Of a stretch of 64,000 bases of DNA, positions 8,765 through 16,620 are shown piece by piece. Origin of the DNA: Pectobacterium aroidearum. GTDB lineage: Bacteria; Pseudomonadota; Gammaproteobacteria; Enterobacterales; Enterobacteriaceae. The translations under genes were made by a program, and so were the position numbers. Every line of letters starts with the position of its first letter. Position 1 is the stretch's first letter. The notes beneath the pieces are model-generated. The model was not told the origin of the DNA. It was given only the letters and a program-made list of their open reading frames with translations, and searched no databases. The stretch lies in contig NZ_CP166097.1 of assembly GCF_041228105.1 (NCBI RefSeq), positions 4,712,001 through 4,776,000 of the forward strand, read 5' to 3'.

Positions 8765-10173
8765 TGAAGGAAGTCCACTTATTAAAGCGCATGGCGCACG
8801 CCCTGATGTCAGGTCACTCACGGAAACAGGAAGACCCGTATCGCCCGGAATGGCATCTGTCCCCTTGTGTTGGTCTGCTCAACGATCCGAACGGATTTAT
8901 TCATCACAAGGGGCGTTACCATCTGTTTTATCAGTGGAATCCTTTGTCTTGTGCCCACGGAGCGAAGTTCTGGGGGCACTGGAGCTCTGCCGATCTGGTG
9001 AACTGGACACATGAGCCCGTCGCACTGGTGCCGAGCGAAAGCTATGAAAGCCACGGCTGCTACTCTGGCTCTGCCGTGGTGGATCAGGGTGCGATCATGC
9101 TGATGTATACGGGTAACGTGAAATACGACGACGGCTCGCGTACCGCGTTTCAGTGCCTCGCCCGTGAGAATCCTAACGGTGAATATGACAAGCTGGGAGC
9201 GGTTCTCACTCTCCCTGACGGCTACACCGGACACGTTCGCGATCCCAAAGTGTGGCGTCATGACGACCATTGGTACATGGTGCTCGGTGCACAGGATCTC
9301 GACCTACAGGGGAAAGTGCTGCTCTACCGTTCTGACGATCTGCTGGCATGGGAAAAGATCGGCGAGATCGCCGGTTCCCGTCTAGGCGGACTCGGGGATT
9401 TTGGCTACATGTGGGAATGCCCGGACCTGTTACCGTTAGATGGAAAAGACGTACTGATTTGTTGTCCGCAAGGCGTTCCCGCCGAAGAAGAGCGCTACCT
9501 GAATACCTTTCAGGCTGGCTATGTTATCGGCTCACTCAATTACGACAATGGTGCTTACCCGCATCAGGACTTCCACGAACTGGATCTCGGCTTCGAGTTT
9601 TATGCCCCACAAACCACGCTGAGTGAAGATGGGCGACGCCTGCTGTTCGGCTGGATGTCGATTCCCGATGAGAATGAATTTTTTGAACCGACGATCGAAT
9701 ACGGCTGGATCCATACCATGACCTGCCCACGCGAACTCACGCTGCGTGGCGATCGCGTTTATCAACGTCCCGCGCATGAACTGCAGCAGCTACGCAGGCA
9801 ACATTACACCTGGCACGGTGCCGCAGACTACGCCTCTCCGCTCCATGCCAACAGCGCGGAAATCCTTATCACCGTTCAGGGAGAATTCCAGCTCAGCCTC
9901 GCCTCTCAGTTGGTTCTCTGCTGGGATGGAGAACGCGTCACGCTGAGCCGTCGCAACCGCCGCACTGGCGAACCCGAGCACCGCTACTGGCGCGGCGAGC
10001 TGAGCCAATTGCAGATACTGTGCGATCGCTCCAGCGTTGAAATCTTCATCAACGACGGTGAGGCCGTGATGTCTGCGCGTTATTTCCCAGAAAGTGAAGC
10101 GACCATGACGTTCAGCGGCTCTGGGCGATTAACGCTACAGCACTGGCTGTTAGCGCCATGCGTGATAGAATAA
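8764..10173 (+). CDS. scrB: Sucrose-6-phosphate hydrolase (invertase)
   Basis: A 469-residue glycoside hydrolase family 32 enzyme that splits sucrose-6-phosphate into glucose-6-phosphate and fructose. The nucleophile motif is GLLNDPNGFIHH (Asp near residue 44), the RDPKVW motif stabilises the transition state, and YMWECPDLLPL carries the acid/base Glu. A C-terminal beta-sandwich module follows at about residues 340-469. The start codon overlaps the scrA stop. The protein is cytoplasmic, with no signal peptide, as expected for a PTS-coupled invertase. Confidence 0.94.
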   Translation: MKEVHLLKRMAHALMSGHSRKQEDPYRPEWHLSPCVGLLNDPNGFIHHKGRYHLFYQWNPLSCAHGAKFWGHWSSADLVNWTHEPVALVPSESYESHGCYSGSAVVDQGAIMLMYTGNVKYDDGSRTAFQCLARENPNGEYDKLGAVLTLPDGYTGHVRDPKVWRHDDHWYMVLGAQDLDLQGKVLLYRSDDLLAWEKIGEIAGSRLGGLGDFGYMWECPDLLPLDGKDVLICCPQGVPAEEERYLNTFQAGYVIGSLNYDNGAYPHQDFHELDLGFEFYAPQTTLSEDGRRLLFGWMSIPDENEFFEPTIEYGWIHTMTCPRELTLRGDRVYQRPAHELQQLRRQHYTWHGAADYASPLHANSAEILITVQGEFQLSLASQLVLCWDGERVTLSRRNRRTGEPEHRYWRGELSQLQILCDRSSVEIFINDGEAVMSARYFPESEATMTFSGSGRLTLQHWLLAPCVIE

Positions 10174-10203
10174 CTTTCCTTTTTTCTGATAGCAGACCTC
10201 GCG

Positions 10204-11223
10204 GTGAAACCGACTAAACGCATAACAATCAGTGACATCGCCGCGCTGGCCGGTGTATCAAAATCCACCGCCAGTCTGGTACTTAACGGACGTAGCAAAG
10301 AGTTTCGCGTTTCTGATGAAACCCGCGATCGCATTTTGGCCGTCGCGCATGAGCAGCGTTATCAGCCCAGCATTCACGCCCGTTCGCTGCGTTCCTCACG
10401 CAGCAACACGCTGGGTTTGGTGGTGCCAGAAATGACCAACTACGGCTTTGCCGTGATTTCCCGCGAGCTGGAGATGCTGTGCCGAGAAGCAGGGCTACAG
10501 TTGCTGATTGCCTGCACCGACGAAAACGCCAGTCAGGAGATGATGGCGGTGAACAGTCTGGTTCAGCGTCAGGTCGATGGTCTGATTGTCGCCTCCAGCC
10601 TATTGAGCGATATCGAATATCAGAAAATTAATCAGCAGTTACCTGTCATACAATTTGACCGGGTGATTGGTGATTCCACGCTGCCGATGGTGATTTCCGA
10701 AGCGGTAGAATCCACGGCAGAAATGGTCGAACGTATCGCTCGCCAACATCGTGACGAGTTCTATTTCCTTGGCGGCCAGCCGAGAATCTCTCCAACTCGC
10801 CACCGTCTGGAAGGCTTCCAGCTCGGGCTGGCACGCGCAGGCATCGACAGCAAGCCGGAATGGATTATTCATGGCAGCTATCACCCCAGCGCGGGTTATG
10901 AAATGTTTGCCCAACTGTGTGCAACGCTGGGTCGTCCGCCAAAAGCGCTGTTTGTCGCCGCCTGTGGCCTAATGGAAGGCGTGCTGCGTTATATGAACCA
11001 ACATAACCTGATGGAAAGCGGCATCCGACTATGCTGCTTTGACGATCACTATCTGTTTGATTGTTTACCGCTGAAAATCGACACCGTGGCGCAGGATTGT
11101 GAAAATCTGGCACGCAACAGCTTTGAGATGGTAACCAGCCTGATTGCACAGCAGCCGCTTGAAGAAGATCGACGCTACATCCCGACACGGATTCACTGGC
11201 GTCACCCTGACTCGCGGGCATAG
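10204..11223 (+). CDS. scrR: LacI-family repressor of the sucrose regulon
   Basis: A 339-residue LacI/GalR-type regulator. The N-terminal helix-turn-helix [20 protein letters not shown] and the hinge are followed by a periplasmic-binding-protein-like effector domain ([20 protein letters not shown] onwards). ScrR proteins are known to repress scr genes and respond to fructose or fructose-1-phosphate. The GTG at 10204 is used because the helix-turn-helix begins immediately after it; its ribosome site is weak. It closes the scr cluster 30 bp after scrB and is probably co-transcribed. Candidate operators are at 4598-4613 and 5702-5730. Confidence 0.92.
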   Translation: MKPTKRITISDIAALAGVSKSTASLVLNGRSKEFRVSDETRDRILAVAHEQRYQPSIHARSLRSSRSNTLGLVVPEMTNYGFAVISRELEMLCREAGLQLLIACTDENASQEMMAVNSLVQRQVDGLIVASSLLSDIEYQKINQQLPVIQFDRVIGDSTLPMVISEAVESTAEMVERIARQHRDEFYFLGGQPRISPTRHRLEGFQLGLARAGIDSKPEWIIHGSYHPSAGYEMFAQLCATLGRPPKALFVAACGLMEGVLRYMNQHNLMESGIRLCCFDDHYLFDCLPLKIDTVAQDCENLARNSFEMVTSLIAQQPLEEDRRYIPTRIHWRHPDSRA

Positions 11224-11272
11224 GCTTAACGCCCAGCATCCTGCCATCATCTCGACATCAATCTATAGACGT

Positions 11273-11316
11273 AAAAAAAGGAATGCGGGTTGGACATTCA
11301 TCCCGCATTCCTTCTT
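11273..11316. terminator. Bidirectional terminator between scrR and exbD
   Basis: Ten-bp stem GGAATGCGGG / CCCGCATTCC (11280-11289 and 11302-11311) with a 12-base loop. Seven A residues lie on the left and CTTCTT on the right, so on the minus strand it ends with a strong T7 run after exbD, and on the plus strand it can end scrR transcription. Confidence 0.8.
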
Positions 11317-11335
11317 AACACACAACCTTCAGCCG

Positions 11336-11761
11336 TTATTTAGCGGCAGCGGTTTCCGCACCAACCAAGCCAACCTTGAGGTAGCCCGCTTTACGCAGTG
11401 AATCCATCACGCTCATGATGGTTTCATAATCGACGCTTTTATCTGCCTGAAAGAAGATCGTCGTTTCTTTGTTAGCACTGGTTTTCGCGTCCAGCACCTG
11501 AGCCAGCGACTGCTCGCTAACGACCTCTTCTCCCAGAAACATTTGCTTATCCGCTTTTACCGTCAGATAAAGCGGTTTTTCCGGTCGCGGCTGCGGCGCT
11601 GCCGATGACGCAGGCAAATCGACACGAATGTCCACTGTTGCCAGCGGTGCCGCCACCATGAAGATAATCAGCAGAACCAGCATGACGTCAATGAACGGCG
11701 TGACGTTAATGTCATGCATTTCACCGTCATCACTCACGTCCTCCTTCAAATGCATCGCCAT
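11336..11761 (-). CDS. exbD: TonB-system energy-transducing protein ExbD
   Basis: A 141-residue inner-membrane protein with a single N-terminal helix (DVMLVLLIIFMVAAPL, about residues 26-41). The essential membrane Asp is in NVTPFIDVMLVLLIIF, conserved across ExbD/TolR/MotB. The periplasmic domain follows. With ExbB it forms the proton channel that powers TonB and thus siderophore and haem receptors such as that at 30245. It lies 3 bp after exbB and is co-transcribed. Length equals that of E. coli ExbD. Confidence 0.95.
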   Translation of the reverse strand: MAMHLKEDVSDDGEMHDINVTPFIDVMLVLLIIFMVAAPLATVDIRVDLPASSAAPQPRPEKPLYLTVKADKQMFLGEEVVSEQSLAQVLDAKTSANKETTIFFQADKSVDYETIMSVMDSLRKAGYLKVGLVGAETAAAK

Positions 11762-11764
11762 GAC

Positions 11765-12775
11765 TTAACCCACCCGCAGTTTATGCGCTGCTGAAGACGC
11801 CCGGTTGTCGTTGCTGGCAGCCACGTCGAGATCGCGGCTTTGCAGCAGCAGCACTTGTGCAGCCACATCGCCGACCATCGCTTTGTAGCTGGCGATCGAA
11901 CGTGCAAAGACGTTATAGATAACCACCGCAGGAATTGCGGCAACCAGACCAATCGCCGTCGCCAGCAGGGCTTCTGCGATCCCCGGTGCGACCACCGCCA
12001 GATTGGTGGTTTGCGTCTGTGCAATACCGATGAAGCTGTTCATGATGCCCCATACCGTACCGAACAGCCCCACGAACGGCGCAACCGCACCGACCGTTGC
12101 CAGATAGCCGTTACCACGCCCCATATGACGACCAGTAGCCGCCACGCGACGTTCCAGACGAAATGCGGTACGTTCTTTAATCCCGTTGTTGTCATCAGAA
12201 CGTGCGGAAAGTTCCAGTTCGTTCTGCGCATCCACCAGCAGTTGCTGTGCAACGCTGCCAGTTTTGAACGCGTCCGCCGTTTCCAGCGCATCATCCAGCG
12301 TTTTCGCCTGTTCCAGCGCCAGATACTCACGGCGCAGTCGGCGTTTCGCACCAGACATCTCAACACTTTTACTGAAGAAGATCGCCCAGGTAATCACGGA
12401 GGCCAGCAGCAAGCCGATCATCACCGTTTTCACCACGGCATCAGCGTGCTGGTACATACCCCAGACGGATAAATCGGTTTTCATCAGGTTATTGGTGCCC
12501 GGTGCCGCACTGGCAGGCAGCGCGAGTGCGGACGCAGGTGCCTGTACATCAGCAGTCACAGGGGCAGCAGGAGACGCCACAGCAGGCTGAGAGGCAGTAG
12601 CAGCATTCTCTGTTGATAACGGTGCCGTTGCAGGAGCCGCAAACGCATTTCCACTTAGTCCCGCCGTACACAGCAGGATAACCAGCACGCTACGGGAAAA
12701 TGCGCTGAACGCGCCACGTTTTTTTTGCCAGGTTGATAACACCTGTTGAGTTGTATTACTGACAGCCGTCTTCAC
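11765..12775 (-). CDS. exbB: TonB-system energy-transducing protein ExbB with N-terminal signal and linker
   Basis: A 336-residue protein from a GTG at 12775 supported by GGAGG eight bases upstream. Residues from about 100 onward (TDLSVWGMYQHADAVVKTVM) match E. coli ExbB closely: three membrane helices, with the conserved WGIMNSFIGIAQTQTTNLAV and TAIGLVAAIPAVVIYNVFAR regions. The first 95 residues are an addition not present in the E. coli protein: a hydrophobic signal-like segment (SVLVILLCTAGLSGNAFA) then an Ala/Pro/Thr-rich linker. Long ExbB proteins of this form are known in several gamma-proteobacteria. A Fur-like site lies 118 bp upstream, in line with iron control. Confidence 0.93.
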   Translation of the reverse strand: MKTAVSNTTQQVLSTWQKKRGAFSAFSRSVLVILLCTAGLSGNAFAAPATAPLSTENAATASQPAVASPAAPVTADVQAPASALALPASAAPGTNNLMKTDLSVWGMYQHADAVVKTVMIGLLLASVITWAIFFSKSVEMSGAKRRLRREYLALEQAKTLDDALETADAFKTGSVAQQLLVDAQNELELSARSDDNNGIKERTAFRLERRVAATGRHMGRGNGYLATVGAVAPFVGLFGTVWGIMNSFIGIAQTQTTNLAVVAPGIAEALLATAIGLVAAIPAVVIYNVFARSIASYKAMVGDVAAQVLLLQSRDLDVAASNDNRASSAAHKLRVG

Positions 12776-12892
12776 GCTGTGCCTCCACCATTCGTTCTGT
12801 ACAATCATGTGTTCTGTACAATACCCGCACATACCCACAGGTATGATGCCGCAATAACGCAGCCTGAAATGATACCAAACCCTGAACGAATT

Positions 12893-12911
12893 GATAGTCG
12901 TTCTCATTATT
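12893..12911. promoter_or_regulatory. Fur-box-like site upstream of exbB
   Basis: GATAGTCGTTCTCATTATT agrees with about 13 of 19 positions of the Fur consensus GATAATGATAATCATTATC. It lies 118 bp upstream of the exbB GTG. Iron repression of exbB/exbD is well known in enterobacteria. Confidence 0.6.
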
Positions 12912-13240
12912 ATTTACACCAGATAACGCACTTTTCTTGCGTTCTGACAGGGTTTTTGGGGGTATTGCCTGCATATCGGCAGAAAAAGCATAAAAACAAG
13001 AAAGAAGGAGTGCATTACGGAATATCTCAGGCGAGATAGCGCTAAAACACGGCGGGATATCCCAGGTTTTATGATCGAATTTTTATTATCGGCTTTTTGT
13101 GATCAACATTAAGTTATCACACCATTTCACAATGACTGACGATAAGTTTATTGAAACAATTAGATACATAGAAAGAAGATAAGACAATTAAAAACATAAT
13201 GTTATGCATCTATCTATTAGGATGATAGGTATAAAATCCA

Positions 13241-13259
13241 TATAAAACAGTATTTCATA
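13241..13259. promoter_or_regulatory. KdgR-box-like palindrome upstream of the TRAP operon
   Basis: TATAAAACAGTATTTCATA matches 17 of 19 positions of the palindromic KdgR consensus AATRAAAYRNYRTTTYATT as I recall it; only the two outermost bases differ. KdgR is the IclR-family repressor of pectin catabolism in soft-rot bacteria. The site is 217 bp before the substrate-binding protein start. Confidence 0.5.
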
Positions 13260-13273
13260 TTAGCTTTTTCTTT

Positions 13274-13306
13274 TGTGACACGAGTCATTCTACAAAGTTG
13301 TATAAT
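13274..13306 (+). promoter_or_regulatory. CRP-like site and -10 box before the TRAP operon
   Basis: TGTGA-N6-TCATT (13274-13289) matches 8 of 10 CRP core bases, and a consensus TATAAT is at 13301-13306. The spacing is not that of a classic class II CRP promoter, so the CRP assignment is weak; the -10 box is more persuasive. Confidence 0.35.
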
Positions 13307-13475
13307 AGGTTAGCTTAACTCGTAGAGAATACCGACGAGCGCCACAACAATATCTAATGGTCGCCGTCTTCTCATCATTAAACCCGTTATTCATTACTCT
13401 ATTTTTCATGGGTTTATATTTTTAACATCACCATTTGATTATCGATAATTCCACCCCACCTCTGGAGATAATTCA

Positions 13476-14453
13476 ATGAAGCTGTCGAAAACATTGATCG
13501 GCGTTTGTCTGGGTTCTACTGCACTCCTGATGAGCCACGCGATTCAGGCACAACAAATTAAAGCCTCTGATGTTCACCCTGAAGGTTACCCTAATGTCGT
13601 CGCAGTTCAGAAAATGGGAGAGAAATTAAAAGCCGCCACAGGTGGCAGGCTGGAAATTAAAACCTTCCCCGGCGGCGTATTGGGTGATGAGAAGCAGATG
13701 ATTGAGCAGGCGCAGATCGGCGCGATTGATATTATCCGTGTATCAATGACGCCCGTTGCCGCGATTTTACCGGAAATAGAAGTCTTCACGCTGCCCTATA
13801 TTTTCCGTGATGAAGATCATATGCATAAAGTACTGGATGGAAAAATCGGCCAGGAAATTGGTGACAAAATTACCCAAAGCAGTAAATCAAAATTGGTTTT
13901 TCTGGGCTGGATGGACGCGGGAACGCGTAACTTAATCACCAAAGAGCCAGTGGTGAAACCGGAAGACCTCAAGGGCATGAAAATTCGCGTCCAGGGCAGT
14001 CCGGTCGCGCTCGCCACGCTAAAAGCCATGGGCGCCAACTCGATCGCGATGGGCGTTAGTGAAGTCTTCAGTGGCATGCAAACCGGCGTCATTGACGGCA
14101 CCGAGAATAACCCACCAACGTTTGTCGCACACAACTACCTGCCTGTCGTGAAAAACTATACCTGGAGCCGCCACTTCATTATTCCTGAACTGTTCCTGTA
14201 CTCCAAAACCAAATGGGACAAACTTTCTAAAGAGGATCAGGATCTTATCCTGAAGCTGGCGAAAGAAGCACAGCAAGAACAGCGCGTGCTGTGGAATGAA
14301 TATACTCAGCAATCTCTGGATAAAATGAAGGCCGGTGGCGTGCAGTTCCATGACATTGATACCGAGTACTATTTCAAAGCCACGCAGCCCGTACGCGATC
14401 AATTTGGTGCCAAATATCAGGATCTGATTAAAGCCGTCGCTGACGTCAAATAA
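13476..14453 (+). CDS. TRAP transporter solute-binding protein, DctP family
   Basis: A 325-residue periplasmic binding protein with a signal peptide (cleavage after AIQA, near residue 25). The mature part begins QQIKASDVHPEGYPNVVAVQ. The DctP fold is shown by GRLEIKTFPGGVLGDEKQM, the GAIDIIRVSM strand, and DLKGMKIRVQGSPVALATLK, whose Arg normally grips the carboxylate of the ligand. The N-terminal DVHPxxYP pattern resembles DctP proteins that bind sugar acids such as uronates, but that is recollection, not proof. It is followed by small and large permease genes. The locus splits exbB from metC, which are adjacent in E. coli. Confidence 0.9.
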   Translation: MKLSKTLIGVCLGSTALLMSHAIQAQQIKASDVHPEGYPNVVAVQKMGEKLKAATGGRLEIKTFPGGVLGDEKQMIEQAQIGAIDIIRVSMTPVAAILPEIEVFTLPYIFRDEDHMHKVLDGKIGQEIGDKITQSSKSKLVFLGWMDAGTRNLITKEPVVKPEDLKGMKIRVQGSPVALATLKAMGANSIAMGVSEVFSGMQTGVIDGTENNPPTFVAHNYLPVVKNYTWSRHFIIPELFLYSKTKWDKLSKEDQDLILKLAKEAQQEQRVLWNEYTQQSLDKMKAGGVQFHDIDTEYYFKATQPVRDQFGAKYQDLIKAVADVK

Positions 14454-14469
14454 TCAATATCTCATCTCA

Positions 14470-14497
14470 GCGGATAAATAGTCTGCTATTTATCCGC
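14470..14497 (+). terminator. Intercistronic hairpin between the TRAP binding protein and permease genes
   Basis: Perfect 12-bp stem GCGGATAAATAG / CTATTTATCCGC with a TCTG loop, 17 bp after the binding-protein stop, with no T-run. A second stem TTCGCGG / CCGCGAA follows at 14530-14549. Such elements commonly stabilise the binding-protein mRNA and reduce permease expression. Confidence 0.6.
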
Positions 14498-14567
14498 CAT
14501 CATGAATAGCCTCGTATTAACAATTACCCTTCGCGGTTCACTCCGCGAAGTGAATATAGGTGGCGCA

Positions 14568-15074
14568 ATGGCACAGTCTTATCTTTCCAGCATGGATGTA
14601 CTCTATCGTATTGCCATGTGGGTTTCTGGTCTGGCGTTATTAATTATGACGATCGTAATTCCTGTCGGTATATTCGCACGCTATGTATTAAATGCCGCAT
14701 TATCCTGGCCAGAACCCATTTCAATTATCTGTATGGTGACGTTTACTTTTGTAGGCGCAGCCGTCAGTTACCGTTCCAACTCACATATTGCCGTCAGTAT
14801 GTTAACCGACAGATTGCCAGAATCCGGTAAGAAGATTTGCGTACATCTGTCGAACCTCCTGATGCTCTTAATCAGCCTGTTTATTCTCTATTACAGCACG
14901 TTACTTTGTCTGGAATTATGGGAACAGCCCGTTGCGGAGTTTCCGTTATTGACTGCAGGTGAAAGTTATTTACCGCTGCCTATCGGTTCATTAATCACCG
15001 TGCTCTTCATCATCGAAAAAATGTTTTTCGGCCCGCAGGATAAACGCCCTGTGGTAATGCTTGGCAGTTCTTAA
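14568..15074 (+). CDS. TRAP transporter small permease, DctQ family
   Basis: A 168-residue membrane protein with four predicted helices (VSGLALLIMTIVIPVGIFAR is the first). The conserved small-subunit pattern is visible in ARYVLNAALSWPEPISI. It has the role of DctQ, linking the binding protein to the large channel subunit. The ATG at 14568 with AGGTGG just upstream is preferred; an in-frame ATG at 14502 would add 22 residues encoded by a hairpin (14530-14549), which looks non-coding. MDVLYR at 14592 is another option. It is 15 bp from the large permease. Confidence 0.85.
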   Translation: MAQSYLSSMDVLYRIAMWVSGLALLIMTIVIPVGIFARYVLNAALSWPEPISIICMVTFTFVGAAVSYRSNSHIAVSMLTDRLPESGKKICVHLSNLLMLLISLFILYYSTLLCLELWEQPVAEFPLLTAGESYLPLPIGSLITVLFIIEKMFFGPQDKRPVVMLGSS

Positions 15075-15089
15075 TTCGGAGCCAATACC

Positions 15090-16382
15090 ATGGATGCATT
15101 TATTCTGATTGCCTCACTGGCCGTGTTGCTAGCGGTCGGTGTTCCCGTCGCCTACGCGGTAGGGTTAAGCGCCATTGTTGGCGCGCTCTGGATCGATCTG
15201 CCGCTTGAGGCTGTCATGATCCAGGTTACCAACGGCGTGAACAAATTTTCGCTGCTGGCAATTCCTTTCTTTATTCTGGCTGGGGCAATTATGGCCGAAG
15301 GCGGGATTGCTCGTCGGCTGGTCAGCTTCGCTTACATCTTTGTCGGCTTTATTCGCGGCGGCTTATCGTTGGTTAATATCGTCGCCTCTACCTTTTTCGG
15401 CGCGATATCTGGCTCCTCCGTCGCAGACACAGCCTCAATCGGCTCGGTGATGATCCCGGAAATGGAGAAGAAAGGTTATCCGCGCGACTTCTCCGCCGCC
15501 GTCACCGCCAGCGGATCCGTACAGGCCATTTTGACACCGCCGAGTCACAACTCCGTGATCTATTCGCTGGCAACCGGCGGTACGGTTTCAATTGCCTCAC
15601 TGTTTATCGCAGGGATCCTGCCCGGTCTGCTGCTCAGCCTGACCATGATGGTGATGTGCGTCGGTTTTGCCCATCGCCGCGGCTATCCAAAAGGCGAACG
15701 TGTGCCGTTCCGTCAGGCGCTGAAAATCTTTGTCGATACCCTATGGGGGCTGATGACGGTCGTCATCATCATGGGGGGGATTCTGTCAGGTATTTTTACC
15801 GCGACCGAGTCTGCGGCCATCGCCTGTCTGTGGTCCTTCTTCGTGACCATGTTTATCTATAAAGATTACAAGTGGTCGGAACTGCCCAAGCTGATGTACC
15901 GCACGGTCAAAACCGTCACGATCGTGATGATCCTGATCGGTTTCGCCGCCGCATTCGGTGCCATCATGACCTACATGCAGTTGCCCGCCCGCATCACCGA
16001 GTTTTTTACCTCCATCTCGGATAACAAATACGTCATCCTGATGTGTATTAACATCATGCTGCTTCTGCTGGGTACGCTGATGGATATGGCGCCGCTGATC
16101 CTGATCCTGACACCCGTTTTGCTGCCCGTCGCTCTCTCGCTCGGCATCGATCCGGTGCATTTCGGCATGATCATGCTGGTGAACCTCGGGATTGGTCTGA
16201 TTACGCCGCCAGTGGGATCGGTACTTTTCGTCGCCAGTGCGGTGAGTAAACAGAAGATAGAACAGGTCGTTAAAGCGATGCTGCCCTTCTACTGTGGGCT
16301 CTTCCTTGTGCTGATGCTGGTCACCTATATTCCGGCCATTTCGCTTTGGCTGCCCAAACTCTTTGGCGTTCATACGGGTTAA
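15090..16382 (+). CDS. TRAP transporter large permease, DctM family
   Basis: A 430-residue protein with about 11-12 membrane helices, the ion-coupled channel of the TRAP transporter. Conserved DctM features are present: FILAGAIMAEGGIARRLV, then FFGAISGSSVADTASIG, then TPPSHNSVIYS, and a C-terminal LITPPVGSVLFVASA. The Gly/Ser-rich GSSVADTA loop belongs to the substrate/sodium site in this family. It closes the three-gene operon and is followed by a terminator. No catabolic enzymes are linked, so the substrate must be processed by genes elsewhere. Confidence 0.92.
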   Translation: MDAFILIASLAVLLAVGVPVAYAVGLSAIVGALWIDLPLEAVMIQVTNGVNKFSLLAIPFFILAGAIMAEGGIARRLVSFAYIFVGFIRGGLSLVNIVASTFFGAISGSSVADTASIGSVMIPEMEKKGYPRDFSAAVTASGSVQAILTPPSHNSVIYSLATGGTVSIASLFIAGILPGLLLSLTMMVMCVGFAHRRGYPKGERVPFRQALKIFVDTLWGLMTVVIIMGGILSGIFTATESAAIACLWSFFVTMFIYKDYKWSELPKLMYRTVKTVTIVMILIGFAAAFGAIMTYMQLPARITEFFTSISDNKYVILMCINIMLLLLGTLMDMAPLILILTPVLLPVALSLGIDPVHFGMIMLVNLGIGLITPPVGSVLFVASAVSKQKIEQVVKAMLPFYCGLFLVLMLVTYIPAISLWLPKLFGVHTG

Positions 16383-16394
16383 TCTGTCCCAATT

Positions 16395-16440
16395 GCGCCA
16401 TGTTTTCTGGATTGTATTGGATAACATGGCGCTTCTTGCT
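16395..16440 (+). terminator. Terminator after the TRAP operon
   Basis: Ten-bp stem GCGCCATGTT / AACATGGCGC (16395-16404, 16423-16432), loop of 18, followed by TTCTTGCTTTCTT. Confidence 0.65.
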
Positions 16441-16620
16441 TTCTTCCTGAAATGTTTTCATCTACCACCCATCTTATCCTACTTACGCCCACACGCTGCC
16501 CAAGCCGTGATAACGTAGGGTTAATACATCGAATTGCGCCCCCTTGTTTCCTCACACTCTCACTATCGGGAATATCTGGCGTATTGGGTCATCCGGCAGG
16601 ATTGAATAGAAAAGGTAATA

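Larger units (their letters stand above)
12776..13475. other. 700-bp divergent regulatory region between exbB and the TRAP operon
   Basis: No convincing gene is seen. It holds the exbB leader and a Fur-like site (12893-12911). Further right is an AT-rich stretch carrying a symmetric TGTGAT...ATCACA element (13098-13121, 12-base spacer), a KdgR-like palindrome (13241-13259), a CRP-like site and a TATAAT box. Its length is unusual compared with the neighbouring gaps and suggests complex control of the TRAP genes. Confidence 0.6.

Noticed and set aside
13098..13121. TGTGAT...ATCACA considered as a CRP site
   Set aside because: The half-sites are too far apart for CRP (TGTGA and TCACA are separated by well over 6 bases); noted only as a symmetric element.
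14502..14567. N-terminal extension of the TRAP small permease
   Set aside because: It is encoded by a hairpin region and lacks a ribosome site; a good AGGTGG precedes the ATG at 14568.
15786..16427. 213-codon minus-strand frame opposite the TRAP large permease
   Set aside because: His/Gln/Asp-rich antisense translation of membrane-helix codons; the plus-strand gene is certain.
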